Origin: an uncultured Campylobacter sp.
GTDB taxonomy: Bacteria > Campylobacterota > Campylobacteria > Campylobacterales > Campylobacteraceae
Length of the DNA: 27,884 bases
Assembly (NCBI RefSeq): GCF_938002845.1
Contig: NZ_CALKZP010000041.1
Location: 1-27,884, forward strand
Reading direction: 5' to 3'
In this document: piece after piece, positions 16,240-24,587 of the stretch
Numbering within the stretch: the first letter of the stretch is position 1
Layout: each line of letters starts with the position of its first letter
Made by a program: the position numbers and the translations under genes
Notes under the pieces: model-generated
What the model was told of the DNA's origin: nothing
The model's input: only the letters and a program-made list of their open reading frames with translations
Databases searched by the model: none

Positions 16240-17547
16240 TCATTTTGTTTTAAAATAGCGGAATTTCGGGCTATTTCTTAAATTTTTTAGCGGAAGTTTG
16301 AAAATCGCGACAATTAGCGAGCGCCCTTTGTCGTTTTTAAGATCTACTTGCGCGCCCATCGCTTGAGCAGCATTTTTGGCTAAAAATAGCCCGAGCCCCG
16401 CCCCCGGCTTGCCACCATAGCGCTTAAAAGGGGCAAAATAATCGATCTCTTCGTTAAGCGGCTCGCCTTTGTTTGCGACCCGCACGATGAAATCTCCATC
16501 CGAAATTTCGCTCTCGATCAGTACTTTTTCGCCATCAGGAGAAAATTTTATGGCGTTTTGGATAAAATTTTGAATCACGTGCATAAAGAGGCTTTTCTGC
16601 ACCGAAATTTCAAGCTGTTCGGGCTTAAGATCCATCGTCAAGTCCTTGCCTGCCGTACGCGCTAAAATTTTAAAGCCCACGCATAGCTCCCGTAGATATG
16701 CAATCATATCGGTCTGCTCGGGCGCTTCGAACTGTGCCCCCTCCTGTCGCCCGATCTCTAGGATCGAACTGATCATCTTATTCATATTATCGATCGAATC
16801 GTTGTTATTTTTAAGCGCCTCGATATATTTCTCGCTCTCGCGCGGCTTGATGAGCGTGACTTCGTTTTTGGTTTTCATCACCGCCAGCGGAGTCTTAAGC
16901 TCGTGCGCGATGCCGATAAAAAGCTCTTTTTGATACAAAATGAAAGTTTCAATGCGCTCAAGTAGGCGGTTTATGCTATTTGAAAGCATATTAAATTCGC
17001 TCGGGATTTCGGCTCCGTCGATCGGCTTTAGAAATTTTTCATCCACCGAAGCGAGCCTTTGGCTGATCAGCTTAATCGGCATCAGCAGCATGCGCGAGAG
17101 AAACATCGCGTAAAACACCACCAAAAATATCATAGTCAAATTTACTAAAATTATGTCGATGAGTATTTGATTTACGATGTTTGCATAGACGCTCACATCT
17201 GCTTTGATGCTTAAAATTTTATCCTTACCATAAGGATAGTGCAGCTGTAAATAGCTCCTGCCGCCCTCGGAGCTTTCGATAAATTTAGGTTTATTGATAC
17301 TTTCGTTTTCGATGATTTTGCTTTCGTATTCACCGGATGCGTCTTGTAAAAAAGATGAAATTTTCTCAGGCGTCACGGAAGCGTCTACGATTTTTTGTGC
17401 TCTTTGGATTAAATTTTGAACGGGAGTTTCGAAGATGGTAATTCTCATATAATTATAGAGCATTACCGAAAAAATGACAATTAGCATCAACGAAGCGGAT
17501 GCTAATTGTATTACAAAGCGGACTCTTAAGCTTTTTGTGGAAAGCAA
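16240..17547 (-). CDS. Sensor histidine kinase co-encoded with CosR-like regulator
   Basis: Membrane-bound sensor of a two-component pair, 435 residues. Helix 1 is about 11-33, a short periplasmic sensor follows at 35-126, helix 2 is about 127-150, then a HAMP-like linker. The phospho-acceptor is H215 in IAHELKTPLAV. The N-box is NFIQNAIKFSP (327-337) and the G-box GAGLGL (382-387); the D-x-G box is degenerate (NKGEP). The frame begins at TTG 17545-17547, 22 bases inside the regulator gene, with no good ribosome site. Coupled translation is plausible, but a start at a later codon is possible, and the next Met (M21) lies within helix 1. Known C. jejuni CosR has no kinase next to it, so this gene is the notable difference. 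The stimulus is unknown. Confidence 0.9.
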   Translation of the reverse strand: MLSTKSLRVRFVIQLASASLMLIVIFSVMLYNYMRITIFETPVQNLIQRAQKIVDASVTPEKISSFLQDASGEYESKIIENESINKPKFIESSEGGRSYLQLHYPYGKDKILSIKADVSVYANIVNQILIDIILVNLTMIFLVVFYAMFLSRMLLMPIKLISQRLASVDEKFLKPIDGAEIPSEFNMLSNSINRLLERIETFILYQKELFIGIAHELKTPLAVMKTKNEVTLIKPRESEKYIEALKNNNDSIDNMNKMISSILEIGRQEGAQFEAPEQTDMIAYLRELCVGFKILARTAGKDLTMDLKPEQLEISVQKSLFMHVIQNFIQNAIKFSPDGEKVLIESEISDGDFIVRVANKGEPLNEEIDYFAPFKRYGGKPGAGLGLFLAKNAAQAMGAQVDLKNDKGRSLIVAIFKLPLKNLRNSPKFRYFKTK

Positions 17548-18197
17548 AATCTATATCCGCGTCTGCGAACGGTCTCGATCGTAGAGATATTTAGAGGCTT
17601 ATCCATTTTCTGGCGAATTTGATTGATCGCGACTTCGATGACGTTTGGCGTAACGAGCTCAGGCTCCTCCCAGATAGCGTCTAGCAGCTGCTCTTTGCTT
17701 ACGATCTGATCGCTGTGGCGCGCCAAGTGAGTTAGCACCTCAAACGGCTTACCCTTAAGCTCGATCTCTTGACCTAGATATGTGATCTTTTCCTCGTCCG
17801 GATCGATGATAAGATCGTCGATTTTGATGATATTTGAGCCACCGAAGCGAAGTCTAGCCTCAAGGCGCGCTACTAAAACATCAAAGTCGAAAGGTTTTTT
17901 GATAAAATCGTCTGCGCCCGCGCGAAGCGCTTTGATCTCGCTTTCTTTATCGTCTTTTGCAGATAGCACGACGACGGAGGTGCGCGCGGATTTTTGCTTA
18001 ACTAATGCGATGAGATCGATGCCGTTGCCGTCAGCTAGCATCCAATCGGTTAGCACCAAATCATAATTTCTAATGCCGATATAATACTCTGCGTCCTTAA
18101 AACTCTCGGAAGTATCCGTCTGATAGCCGAACTCCATCAAGCCCTCCGCTATCGTCTTGTTTAAAGTCACCTCGTCCTCGACTATTAAAATTCTCAT
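17526..18197 (-). CDS. cosR: OmpR-family response regulator, CosR/HsrA-like
   Basis: A 223-residue DNA-binding regulator. The receiver (1-115) has the acidic pair E7/D8, a canonical phospho-acceptor D51 (VLTDWML), S79 and K101-P102. The winged-helix domain (about 125-223), including GKPFEVLTHLARHSDQIVS and the final RRRGYRFCFPQK, is close to what I recall of C. jejuni CosR and H. pylori HP1043. Those regulators control oxidative-stress and essential genes, and are described as orphan regulators with atypical receivers. Here the acceptor site is standard and a kinase follows, so phosphorylation control is likely. The order folB-cosR-(kinase)-fdxB-ppx also matches C. jejuni apart from the kinase. 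The start follows AAGGAAAT. A likely promoter lies in the 76-base gap upstream. Confidence 0.88.
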   Translation of the reverse strand: MRILIVEDEVTLNKTIAEGLMEFGYQTDTSESFKDAEYYIGIRNYDLVLTDWMLADGNGIDLIALVKQKSARTSVVVLSAKDDKESEIKALRAGADDFIKKPFDFDVLVARLEARLRFGGSNIIKIDDLIIDPDEEKITYLGQEIELKGKPFEVLTHLARHSDQIVSKEQLLDAIWEEPELVTPNVIEVAINQIRQKMDKPLNISTIETVRRRGYRFCFPQKA

Positions 18198-18273
18198 TTA
18201 ATTTCCTTGCCTTAAAATTTTGCGGCGATTTTAACATATTTTAAGCAAAATTTCAAGATTTTTTAAAGAAATT

Positions 18274-18591
18274 TTAAAATTTTATCTCTATTTCTGCGCC
18301 GACGCTCGCGTCTTGTAAAATTTCGGGCTTTAAAATTTTCATATAAAAATAATCCATCGATCGAAATTTTGAGTGAAACTCCTGCGCGAAGTATTTTAGC
18401 GCGTCCTCTACGAGGCGAAATTTTTTCTCGCGGAACTCCGCTTTGATATATTCGCAAACCCGCGCATAGTCGATAAATTCCTCCGCTCCGAACTTCGCCC
18501 ACACCCAGACGCGCTGCTCGCGCTTGCGCTCAAAATCCAGCGTCCCGATTATCGTGCCAAATTCCAGCTTTTCGATTAAAATTTTAATCAT
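18274..18591 (-). CDS. folB: Dihydroneopterin aldolase-like protein
   Basis: A 105-residue folate-pathway enzyme candidate that would cleave 7,8-dihydroneopterin to 6-hydroxymethyl-dihydropterin and glycolaldehyde. The FolB pattern is visible: IIGTLDFERKREQRV (14-28), the IDYA segment (40-43), and the C-terminal KPEIL...ASVGAEIEI with K88. The first segment is somewhat diverged from the standard GVxxxEr form, so activity is probable but not certain. Its ATG overlaps the plsY stop by 4 bases, showing coupling. It is the usual small size of the family. Confidence 0.78.
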   Translation of the reverse strand: MIKILIEKLEFGTIIGTLDFERKREQRVWVWAKFGAEEFIDYARVCEYIKAEFREKKFRLVEDALKYFAQEFHSKFRSMDYFYMKILKPEILQDASVGAEIEIKF

Positions 18592-19331
18592 ACTACGCGC
18601 TTTTCCTCGCCCTTAAGCAGCCTGGCGATATTCGGCGCGTGTTTGTAAAATACGATGAAAACTATCAGAAAGATCGGCGCATGAGTGTTGATCGCGGGCA
18701 TCTGCGGATGGATCACGTAGCTTGCAATAACTAGCGCAAGCGCCGCTGCAAGCGATGCTACGGATGAAATTTTAACCGTCTTGCCGACTACAAACCAAAC
18801 GGCAAGCGCGATGATAAGCTCGATAGGGATGAAGCAAGCAAGCACGCCGGCTCCCGTAGCAATGCCTTTGCCGCCGTTAAATTTCAGATACGGGCTGAAG
18901 CAATGCCCAAGCACTGCAAAGACCGCCATACCCCACAGCACATTTTCGTCAAAGCCCAAAGCCCGCGCGATTAGTATCGGCAGGATGCCCTTTAGCGCGT
19001 CGCAGGCGACGGTGAGGATCGCGAGCTTTTTTGCTTTTTGCGGATCGTGAGTTTTTAAGACGCGAAGGACGTTGGTGGCGCCTATGGAGCCGCTGCCCTC
19101 TCTTTTGATATCCACGCCGCCTAGGTATCTGCCGATCAGCAGCCCAAAGGGGATCGCAGCGATCAGATACGCAGCAAAGTAGCACCAAAAATTCGGCGCC
19201 GTAAATGTCCTATATAAAATTCCAAGAATTCCGCTTCCTAGAATTCCATGCTCATCTCCTAGAAAATATTTTGAGCTAGGATCGCAGAGAGCGGCGTATA
19301 TGATATTTAAAATTTCACTAAGTTTATCCAT
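18588..19331 (-). CDS. plsY: Glycerol-3-phosphate acyltransferase PlsY with N-terminal extension
   Basis: Inner-membrane enzyme that transfers acyl groups from acyl-phosphate (made by PlsX) to glycerol-3-phosphate, starting phospholipid synthesis. Motifs: GSGSIGATNV (79-88), GHCFSPYLKFNGGKGIATG (142-160) and a third loop near the end (YKHAPNIARL). At 247 residues it is about 45 longer than most PlsY: residues 1-45 precede the usual first helix (YLIAAIPFG). The start is well supported (GGGAGA 6-7 bases before ATG), so the extension seems real. The partner plsX lies at 24588-25580. It is followed by folB with a 4-base overlap. Confidence 0.92.
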   Translation of the reverse strand: MDKLSEILNIIYAALCDPSSKYFLGDEHGILGSGILGILYRTFTAPNFWCYFAAYLIAAIPFGLLIGRYLGGVDIKREGSGSIGATNVLRVLKTHDPQKAKKLAILTVACDALKGILPILIARALGFDENVLWGMAVFAVLGHCFSPYLKFNGGKGIATGAGVLACFIPIELIIALAVWFVVGKTVKISSVASLAAALALVIASYVIHPQMPAINTHAPIFLIVFIVFYKHAPNIARLLKGEEKRVV

Positions 19332-19343
19332 AAAATTCTCCCT

Positions 19344-21629
19344 TTAACTCTTCCAAAGTAGCGAAATTTTCTCGTCGTAGATGTCGGTTTTCTTCGGCGA
19401 AATTTCTTTCGTTTCGAGTTTAATATTTTTTAGATCCAGGCTCTGTTTTAGCGCGTCCACTTCAGCCTCAAATTTTTGCGTAAGCACCTCCAGCTCCTCT
19501 TGTAGCGCGCTTAGGCTATTTTCGGCATTTTTGGCTTCGCTTCGTTCATTTAAAATTTTATGTGCGCTCTTTGCGCCGCTGATCGCCTTGGAGATGTTGC
19601 TAGCGCTGCGCGAGCGACCTAAAAACGCGCCTAAGATCGCTCCGCCTATGTTTAGCGCCGCATCCACCCCGCGACTTAGCACGTCGCCCTTTTCCTTCTC
19701 ATATTTTTCGCTAGCGCGAGAAATTTTATCCTCAAGGCGCGCTTTTTCCTTTTCAAATTTAGCCGCGATTTCATCGGTTTTGGCCTCTAAAATTTCGTTT
19801 GCCTTATCGCCTAGGCGCACGAAAAACTCCTCCCTGCTCTCGCCCGGCTTTGAGAGCAGATCAAGCGCGCTAAAAAGCTCGAGTTTTTCATTGCGATATA
19901 GCCACTCCTTAAAGCTTTTAAGCTGAGCGTTTAAATTTTTTGCTCCCGCGATAAAGCTAGGGAGCGCGCCATAGAGCGAGCCCGCCTGCTCCTGTCCGCT
20001 TAAATTTGCAACTTCTCGCGTGCTTGCCTCGCCCCAATCTATTTCGCTTACGTCCGAAAGCGAAAGCAAAAAGGAGCGCTCCTGCGTAAAATCGACTCCC
20101 TTGTCGCAAAATCGCATCTTTGCGCTTGCGTACAGATACGGGCTTAGCTCAAGGCTCGCACCGTAGCTGTAAAGCTGCGAAATTTCACCGGAAACTACGG
20201 GCTTGGCGGCACCGGCGGATTTGACGCCTTGCGCGGCGCCGGACGAAATTTCAGCCTTTTTGTCTTTCATTAAATTTGAAATTTGCTCGTTACTTAAAGG
20301 GCCTTTTAGATAGCTTAGCGCAAAGCGCGTCTCGATCACCCGCAGCACGTCCTCGTTGATGTTTTTTACCAAAAAATTTCGCTTTTTGAGATTTGAAATT
20401 TTCTCCATCAGAACGCTTTTGTCGATCGGATTTGAGCCGATGCCGCTTAGGCCGCTGATGACGCGCTCTTTATCCTGCGCGGTCTGCAAGCGTCCGATAA
20501 ACCACGTACCAATATTGCTAAGCCCTTTATAATCGAGATCGACCGGGTTTTGCGTCGATAGAACGCAGCTAAGTCCGAAAGCGCGAGCCTGCTTTAGCAG
20601 CGTAAGCATCGGGGTTTTGCTCGGCGGATTGCCGTTTGGCGGGAAGAAGCCGTAAATTTCGTCCATATAAAGCACGGCGCGCAAGGAACTCGTGCCGCTG
20701 GTGGTGCGCATCCATTTGATCATCTCGCCCAAAAGCAGCGTGACGAAAAACATCCTCTCATCGTCGTTTAGATGCGCGATGGAAAATATATTCGCTCTCG
20801 CCCTGCCGTTTTCATCAAATAGCATCTTGGCGATATTTAGTCGCTCGCCCTCGCACCAAAGCTTAAAACTCGGGCTTGCGATGAGCGCATTAATCTTCAT
20901 CGCAAGCGCCATTCGCTTATCGCTCGGAAAGAAGGTATTAACGTCGAAAACGCCGATTTTATCGAATGGCGGGTTGCCGATCTGCGCGATGAGATCCACC
21001 ACGCTCACCCCCTCGCCCCTGCCGAAATGATAAGACAGAATTTGGCTGATCAGTAAAAATTCCGGCGAGCTGAGATTATCACTGCTAATCCCTGCGAGGC
21101 TTAGCACGCTAGTGGCGATACCGCCGACGTAGTTATTCAGATCCTCTTCGTTTAAGCCTTTCGGCGCTTCAAAGTCGCTTAGTAGGCTGATCCCAAGCCC
21201 TGCGCTTGATTTGGGCGTATAAATTCTAAAATCAGCGCTGTTTTTCAAAAGCTCCACTCTCGCCAGATCTTGATATGAGTCCTCGATCCCCTCGCGCCAG
21301 GTATTTGCGGTCTGCTCGGCATACTCGTGCACGCTAAGACCTTTGTTTTGCGCCTCGGCCTCGTCGATATAGGGCTCAAAATCCTCAGCCCTCATCTGCG
21401 GAAAGGTAAGAGCTAAATTTGTCAGATCGCCTTTCGGGTCGATGATGATGGATGGGATATTATCGATCGCGGCTTCTTCTAGCAGCGTGATACCAAGCCC
21501 CGTTTTGCCGCTGCCCGTCATTCCTATGATAAGCGCGTGAGTCGTCAGATCCTTGTTTTTATACAAAAACGGCTCGCCGTTTTCAAGCCCCAGATAAAAA
21601 AGCTTTAAATTTTCTTGAAGCGTTTTCAT
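19344..21629 (-). CDS. HerA-like/DUF853-type ATPase with C-terminal coiled coil
   Basis: A 761-residue P-loop ATPase related to HerA/FtsK-type DNA translocases. Walker A is GMTGSGKT (36-43). A family block IIIDPKGDLTNL follows at 61-72. Walker B is VLYMDE (319-324), sensor STQNP (358-362), and R380 in IGRLQ may be an arginine finger. Residues about 600-745 are rich in Glu, Lys and Leu heptads interrupted by a Gly/Ala stretch (GGAILGAFLG), predicting a coiled coil with a hydrophobic hairpin. It stands in the same strand as plsY, 12 bases upstream, but has its own promoter. No NurA-like nuclease or defence gene adjoins it, so a housekeeping role is as likely as defence. Function unproven. Confidence 0.8.
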   Translation of the reverse strand: MKTLQENLKLFYLGLENGEPFLYKNKDLTTHALIIGMTGSGKTGLGITLLEEAAIDNIPSIIIDPKGDLTNLALTFPQMRAEDFEPYIDEAEAQNKGLSVHEYAEQTANTWREGIEDSYQDLARVELLKNSADFRIYTPKSSAGLGISLLSDFEAPKGLNEEDLNNYVGGIATSVLSLAGISSDNLSSPEFLLISQILSYHFGRGEGVSVVDLIAQIGNPPFDKIGVFDVNTFFPSDKRMALAMKINALIASPSFKLWCEGERLNIAKMLFDENGRARANIFSIAHLNDDERMFFVTLLLGEMIKWMRTTSGTSSLRAVLYMDEIYGFFPPNGNPPSKTPMLTLLKQARAFGLSCVLSTQNPVDLDYKGLSNIGTWFIGRLQTAQDKERVISGLSGIGSNPIDKSVLMEKISNLKKRNFLVKNINEDVLRVIETRFALSYLKGPLSNEQISNLMKDKKAEISSGAAQGVKSAGAAKPVVSGEISQLYSYGASLELSPYLYASAKMRFCDKGVDFTQERSFLLSLSDVSEIDWGEASTREVANLSGQEQAGSLYGALPSFIAGAKNLNAQLKSFKEWLYRNEKLELFSALDLLSKPGESREEFFVRLGDKANEILEAKTDEIAAKFEKEKARLEDKISRASEKYEKEKGDVLSRGVDAALNIGGAILGAFLGRSRSASNISKAISGAKSAHKILNERSEAKNAENSLSALQEELEVLTQKFEAEVDALKQSLDLKNIKLETKEISPKKTDIYDEKISLLWKS

Positions 21630-21659
21630 TGCCTTCCTTAAATTTGCAATTTGTGCGGC

Positions 21660-21665
21660 ATTATA
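21660..21665 (-). promoter_or_regulatory. Predicted -10 box for the HerA-like ATPase gene
   Basis: TATAAT on the minus strand, 30 bases upstream of the ATG, with AAGGAAGG before the start. It lies back to back with the promoter of the MTHFR-like gene. Confidence 0.5.
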
Positions 21666-21693
21666 TCATTTAAATTTTTAAATTTAAATTTGC

Positions 21694-21699
21694 TAAAAT
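21694..21699 (+). promoter_or_regulatory. Predicted -10 box for the MTHFR-like gene
   Basis: TAAAAT 24 bases before the GTG start, after a T/A-rich palindromic stretch (21668-21690). AAGGAATGG at 21712-21720 supplies the ribosome site. Confidence 0.4.
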
Positions 21700-21723
21700 G
21701 CGCGAAAAATCAAGGAATGGCAA

Positions 21724-22647
21724 GTGTTAAAAGAAAAAATTAGAAACGGAAAAAGCGGAATTTTGCTCTACGGCATCGTCCCGCCTAAAATCACGTCCTC
21801 TCAAGACGAGCTCGAGCGACTAGGTACGGCGTGGTCGCAACGCCTAAGCGAATGTGAATGCGACGGTATCGTTATCTACGATCTACAAGACGAAAGCGCG
21901 CGCACAAAAGATGAGCGGACCTTCCCTTTTGTGCATACGATCGATCCTGCACGCTACTACACGCAGTATCTACATACCGATAAAGAAGCGATCATCTACC
22001 GCGCGGTAGGCAAATATGACGAAGCGGAATTTTGCGAAATTCTAAGGCATGCCGCAAGCGGACTGGGCGTTTTCGTGGGGGCGAGCTCTAAAAACGAAGA
22101 ATGCAAACTGCATCTAAGCTGCGCCTATGAGCTCAAGCGACTCGTGGCGCCGCATCTTTGCCTAGGCGGCATCTGCATTCCTGAACGCCATGAAAAGAGC
22201 CGCGACGAGCACCTAAAAATCGCAGAAAAGACTGCGGACGGGTGCGAATTTTTTATCACTCAGGCGGTTTATAATGTACAAAACGCCAAAGATTTCATCG
22301 ACGATTACGCTGCTTTGGAGTGCAAAAAGGTGCCGATAATCTTTACTTTCACGCCGTGCGGCAGCCTAAAGACGCTTGAGTTTATGAAGTGGCTTGGCAT
22401 CTCGGTGCCAGATTTTTTGCAGCAACGGCTGCAAAGCAGCGTCGATATCTTACAAAGTTCAACAGCGCTGTGCGCGGAGATGTTTGATTTCATCTACAAA
22501 TACGCCCTCGCAAAAGGTGTAAGCGTAGGCGCAAACGTCGAGAGCGTAAGCACCCGCCGCGTCGAAATCGAAGCCTCGCTCAGCTTACTAAAAGAGATCA
22601 GAAAAATTATCCTTAAGCACGAGAATTTGGGATTTTACGTTATTTAA
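21724..22647 (+). CDS. Methylenetetrahydrofolate-reductase-like protein
   Basis: A 307-residue TIM-barrel protein resembling MetF. Family blocks are YGIVPPK (16-22), LGGICIPERH (147-156), FFITQAVYN (176-184) and PIIFTFTPCGSLKTLEFM (204-221). Key MetF residues are missing: the FEFFPP segment with the catalytic Glu reads YGIVPP (Gly17 in that place), and the LRGD segment with the flavin-contacting Asp reads VFVGASS. It may therefore have lost or changed the folate reaction, so I avoid the name metF. It starts at GTG with AAGGAATGG 4 bases before it. No metE or metH lies in this window. Folate or another one-carbon or methyl-transfer role is inference. Confidence 0.7.
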   Translation: MLKEKIRNGKSGILLYGIVPPKITSSQDELERLGTAWSQRLSECECDGIVIYDLQDESARTKDERTFPFVHTIDPARYYTQYLHTDKEAIIYRAVGKYDEAEFCEILRHAASGLGVFVGASSKNEECKLHLSCAYELKRLVAPHLCLGGICIPERHEKSRDEHLKIAEKTADGCEFFITQAVYNVQNAKDFIDDYAALECKKVPIIFTFTPCGSLKTLEFMKWLGISVPDFLQQRLQSSVDILQSSTALCAEMFDFIYKYALAKGVSVGANVESVSTRRVEIEASLSLLKEIRKIILKHENLGFYVI

Positions 22648-22801
22648 AATTTTAAACCGGGTACACGAACAAAACGCTAGATAGTCCAAGCTAGCGGAGG
22701 AATTTTAGATAATTTCGGATCGCTTTTTAAAAAATAATCGAAATTTTATCCGAATGGAATTTGAACTTAAAATTTATAAAAAATTGCCTTAATAATATGC
22801 T

Positions 22802-23104
22802 TTAATACCTGTCGTCCGTAACTGCAAGATGATATTTCGTGCTAAAATTTCCCAATGCTTACAATGACATTGAGCTAGGCATATCATCAAACCTATAAAT
22901 CGCTGTAGCTTTCACACTAAAGCTAAGTGCATTGACCGCTTTAGTCTGCAGCTGACGCGACCGCGTCCTCCGTCATCCACTATCTACACAGGGATAAATG
23001 TATATTGTATAACGGGAGATAGCTGGAGATTTTAACGCCCTATAATACGACGCCTCTTCGCTCATGGCATAGCGTCCTTTATTATTCCATTCGTAGTATT
23101 TGAT
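22802..23104 (-). pseudogene. Decayed reading frame in a 933-base gene-free stretch
   Basis: No intact gene lies between the MTHFR-like gene and fabH (22648-23580). On the minus strand one frame runs 101 codons from 23104 to TAA 22802-22804 with two internal stops (TGA 22973-22975, TAA 22859-22861). It reads like protein (YYEWNNKGRYAMSEEASYY, later LSFSVKATAIYRFDDMP). A separate minus-strand piece near 23300-23396 encodes a signal- or membrane-like LVLGLLLFGGGLL. The pieces are probably remnants of one or two old genes; I cannot name them. A short hairpin TAGCTTT/AAAGCTA is at 22906-22925. Confidence 0.3.
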
Positions 23105-23580
23105 TTAAATTTACCGGCGTTTATGCTAAATTTCAAATCTAAGGCAATTTGATGCTTGCTGTTGTGAGCGTTTTGGTATTTGAATTTTATTCTACAGCCT
23201 ATGTGTAGGTCGCTCAAAAGATCCACCATACGCCGCCATAAAAATACTTGCCGAGCTTTGCAGCTAATTAAAAGCCGTTAATGCAGAATCGCCTGAAATT
23301 AACGCCCATTTAAGCTATCGCATATTTGATTTCTTTTATATTCTAAAAGCCCGCCACCAAAAAGCAGCAGACCTAAGACTAACGTCGTTTTACTATCTCA
23401 CGCAGAAGCCGATATGTTAACTGCGCAAGATTATAATATGTTTTCAATCGCAAACGCTTCATTTTAAAATTTTGAAACCTAACTCAGAATAAATATAAAC
23501 TTGAAATTAGTTTTGTAAATAAGCTTAGAATTTAACTTTTAAATATGGCGAAATTCAAAGATAATAAAATTTAAAAAGCG

Positions 23581-24579
23581 CTAGTTTATGCTCTTACCGC
23601 CGAATTTTAAAAGCGCACTACCCCACGTAAAACCGCCGCCGAACGCGTCCAAAAGCATAAGCGAGCCATTTTTGAGCCTGCCGCTCTCGTAAGCGTCATT
23701 TATCGCCATCGGGATCGACGCCGAGCTCGTGTTGCCGTATTTGCCGATCGTAAGCACGCACTGCTCGTCGCTAAATTCTAATCTCGCCTTGACCGCCTCG
23801 ATGATGCGTAAATTTGCCTGATGCGGGATGAAAAGATCGACCTGCTCGGGCGAAATTTTATTTTTCTCCAAAATCTCCACGACGTCGTTACTAAGCGTCG
23901 GCACCGCGATTTTAAAGACCTCGCGCCCCGCCATCTGCATGAAGCCTAGCTTTTCGTCAATGATTTTTTGGCTGAGTGGATTGACGCTACCCGGGGCTGC
24001 GGTGATGAGAAGATCGCCCTTACTGCCGTCGCTAGCGGTATGAATGTCGATGATTCCGTTATCGTCACGCGCCGCGATAACCGCAGCGCCTGCGCCGTCG
24101 CCGAAGAGTATGCACGTAGCGCGGTCGCTCCAATCGACTATCGAGCTTAACTTTTCCGTGCCGATTATCAACACGTGTTTTTTTGCACCGCTTTCGATGA
24201 GGGATTTTGCGAGCTCTAAAAGATAGATGAAGCCCGTACAGGCGGCATTTATATCAAACGCCGTGATGCCGAAGCTCAAACCCAACTTATCCGCGATGAC
24301 GCACGCGGTCGAGGGCATACAGAAATAATCGGGCGAGATCGTGGCGCATATTATTGTATCGATCTCGTTTTTTTGCAAACCGCTACGCTCAATCGCAAGT
24401 GCCGCAGCCTTCATACCCAAATCGCTAGTGGTCTCGCCCTTTGCGATGCGGCGCTCATGAATACCTGTTCGCTTGACGATCCATTCATCAGTCGTTTCAA
24501 CCATTTTTTCAAGATCGAAATTGGTTAAAATTTCGCTCGGCGCGTATGCTGCGATTGAGATCATCGAGGCTTTTTGCAT
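23581..24579 (-). CDS. fabH: Beta-ketoacyl-ACP synthase III
   Basis: Condenses acetyl-CoA with malonyl-ACP to start fatty-acid synthesis. The 332 residues have the full catalytic triad: C114 in NAACTGF, H253 in IPHQAN and N283 in GNTSSAS. The CoA-binding segment W33...R37 (DEWIVKRTGI) and the C-terminal GGGFTWG are present. It ends the minus-strand block fdxA-ndk-yceD-rpmF-plsX-fabH, 8 bases after plsX, the common lipid-synthesis arrangement, also found in C. jejuni as I recall. Confidence 0.97.
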   Translation of the reverse strand: MQKASMISIAAYAPSEILTNFDLEKMVETTDEWIVKRTGIHERRIAKGETTSDLGMKAAALAIERSGLQKNEIDTIICATISPDYFCMPSTACVIADKLGLSFGITAFDINAACTGFIYLLELAKSLIESGAKKHVLIIGTEKLSSIVDWSDRATCILFGDGAGAAVIAARDDNGIIDIHTASDGSKGDLLITAAPGSVNPLSQKIIDEKLGFMQMAGREVFKIAVPTLSNDVVEILEKNKISPEQVDLFIPHQANLRIIEAVKARLEFSDEQCVLTIGKYGNTSSASIPMAINDAYESGRLKNGSLMLLDAFGGGFTWGSALLKFGGKSIN

Positions 24580-24587
24580 TCGTTTTC

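Noticed and set aside
19344..21629. HerA-like ATPase as part of an anti-phage defence system
   Set aside because: No nuclease, methylase or SIR2-type partner is next to it; neighbours are lipid and folate genes, so defence is not supported.
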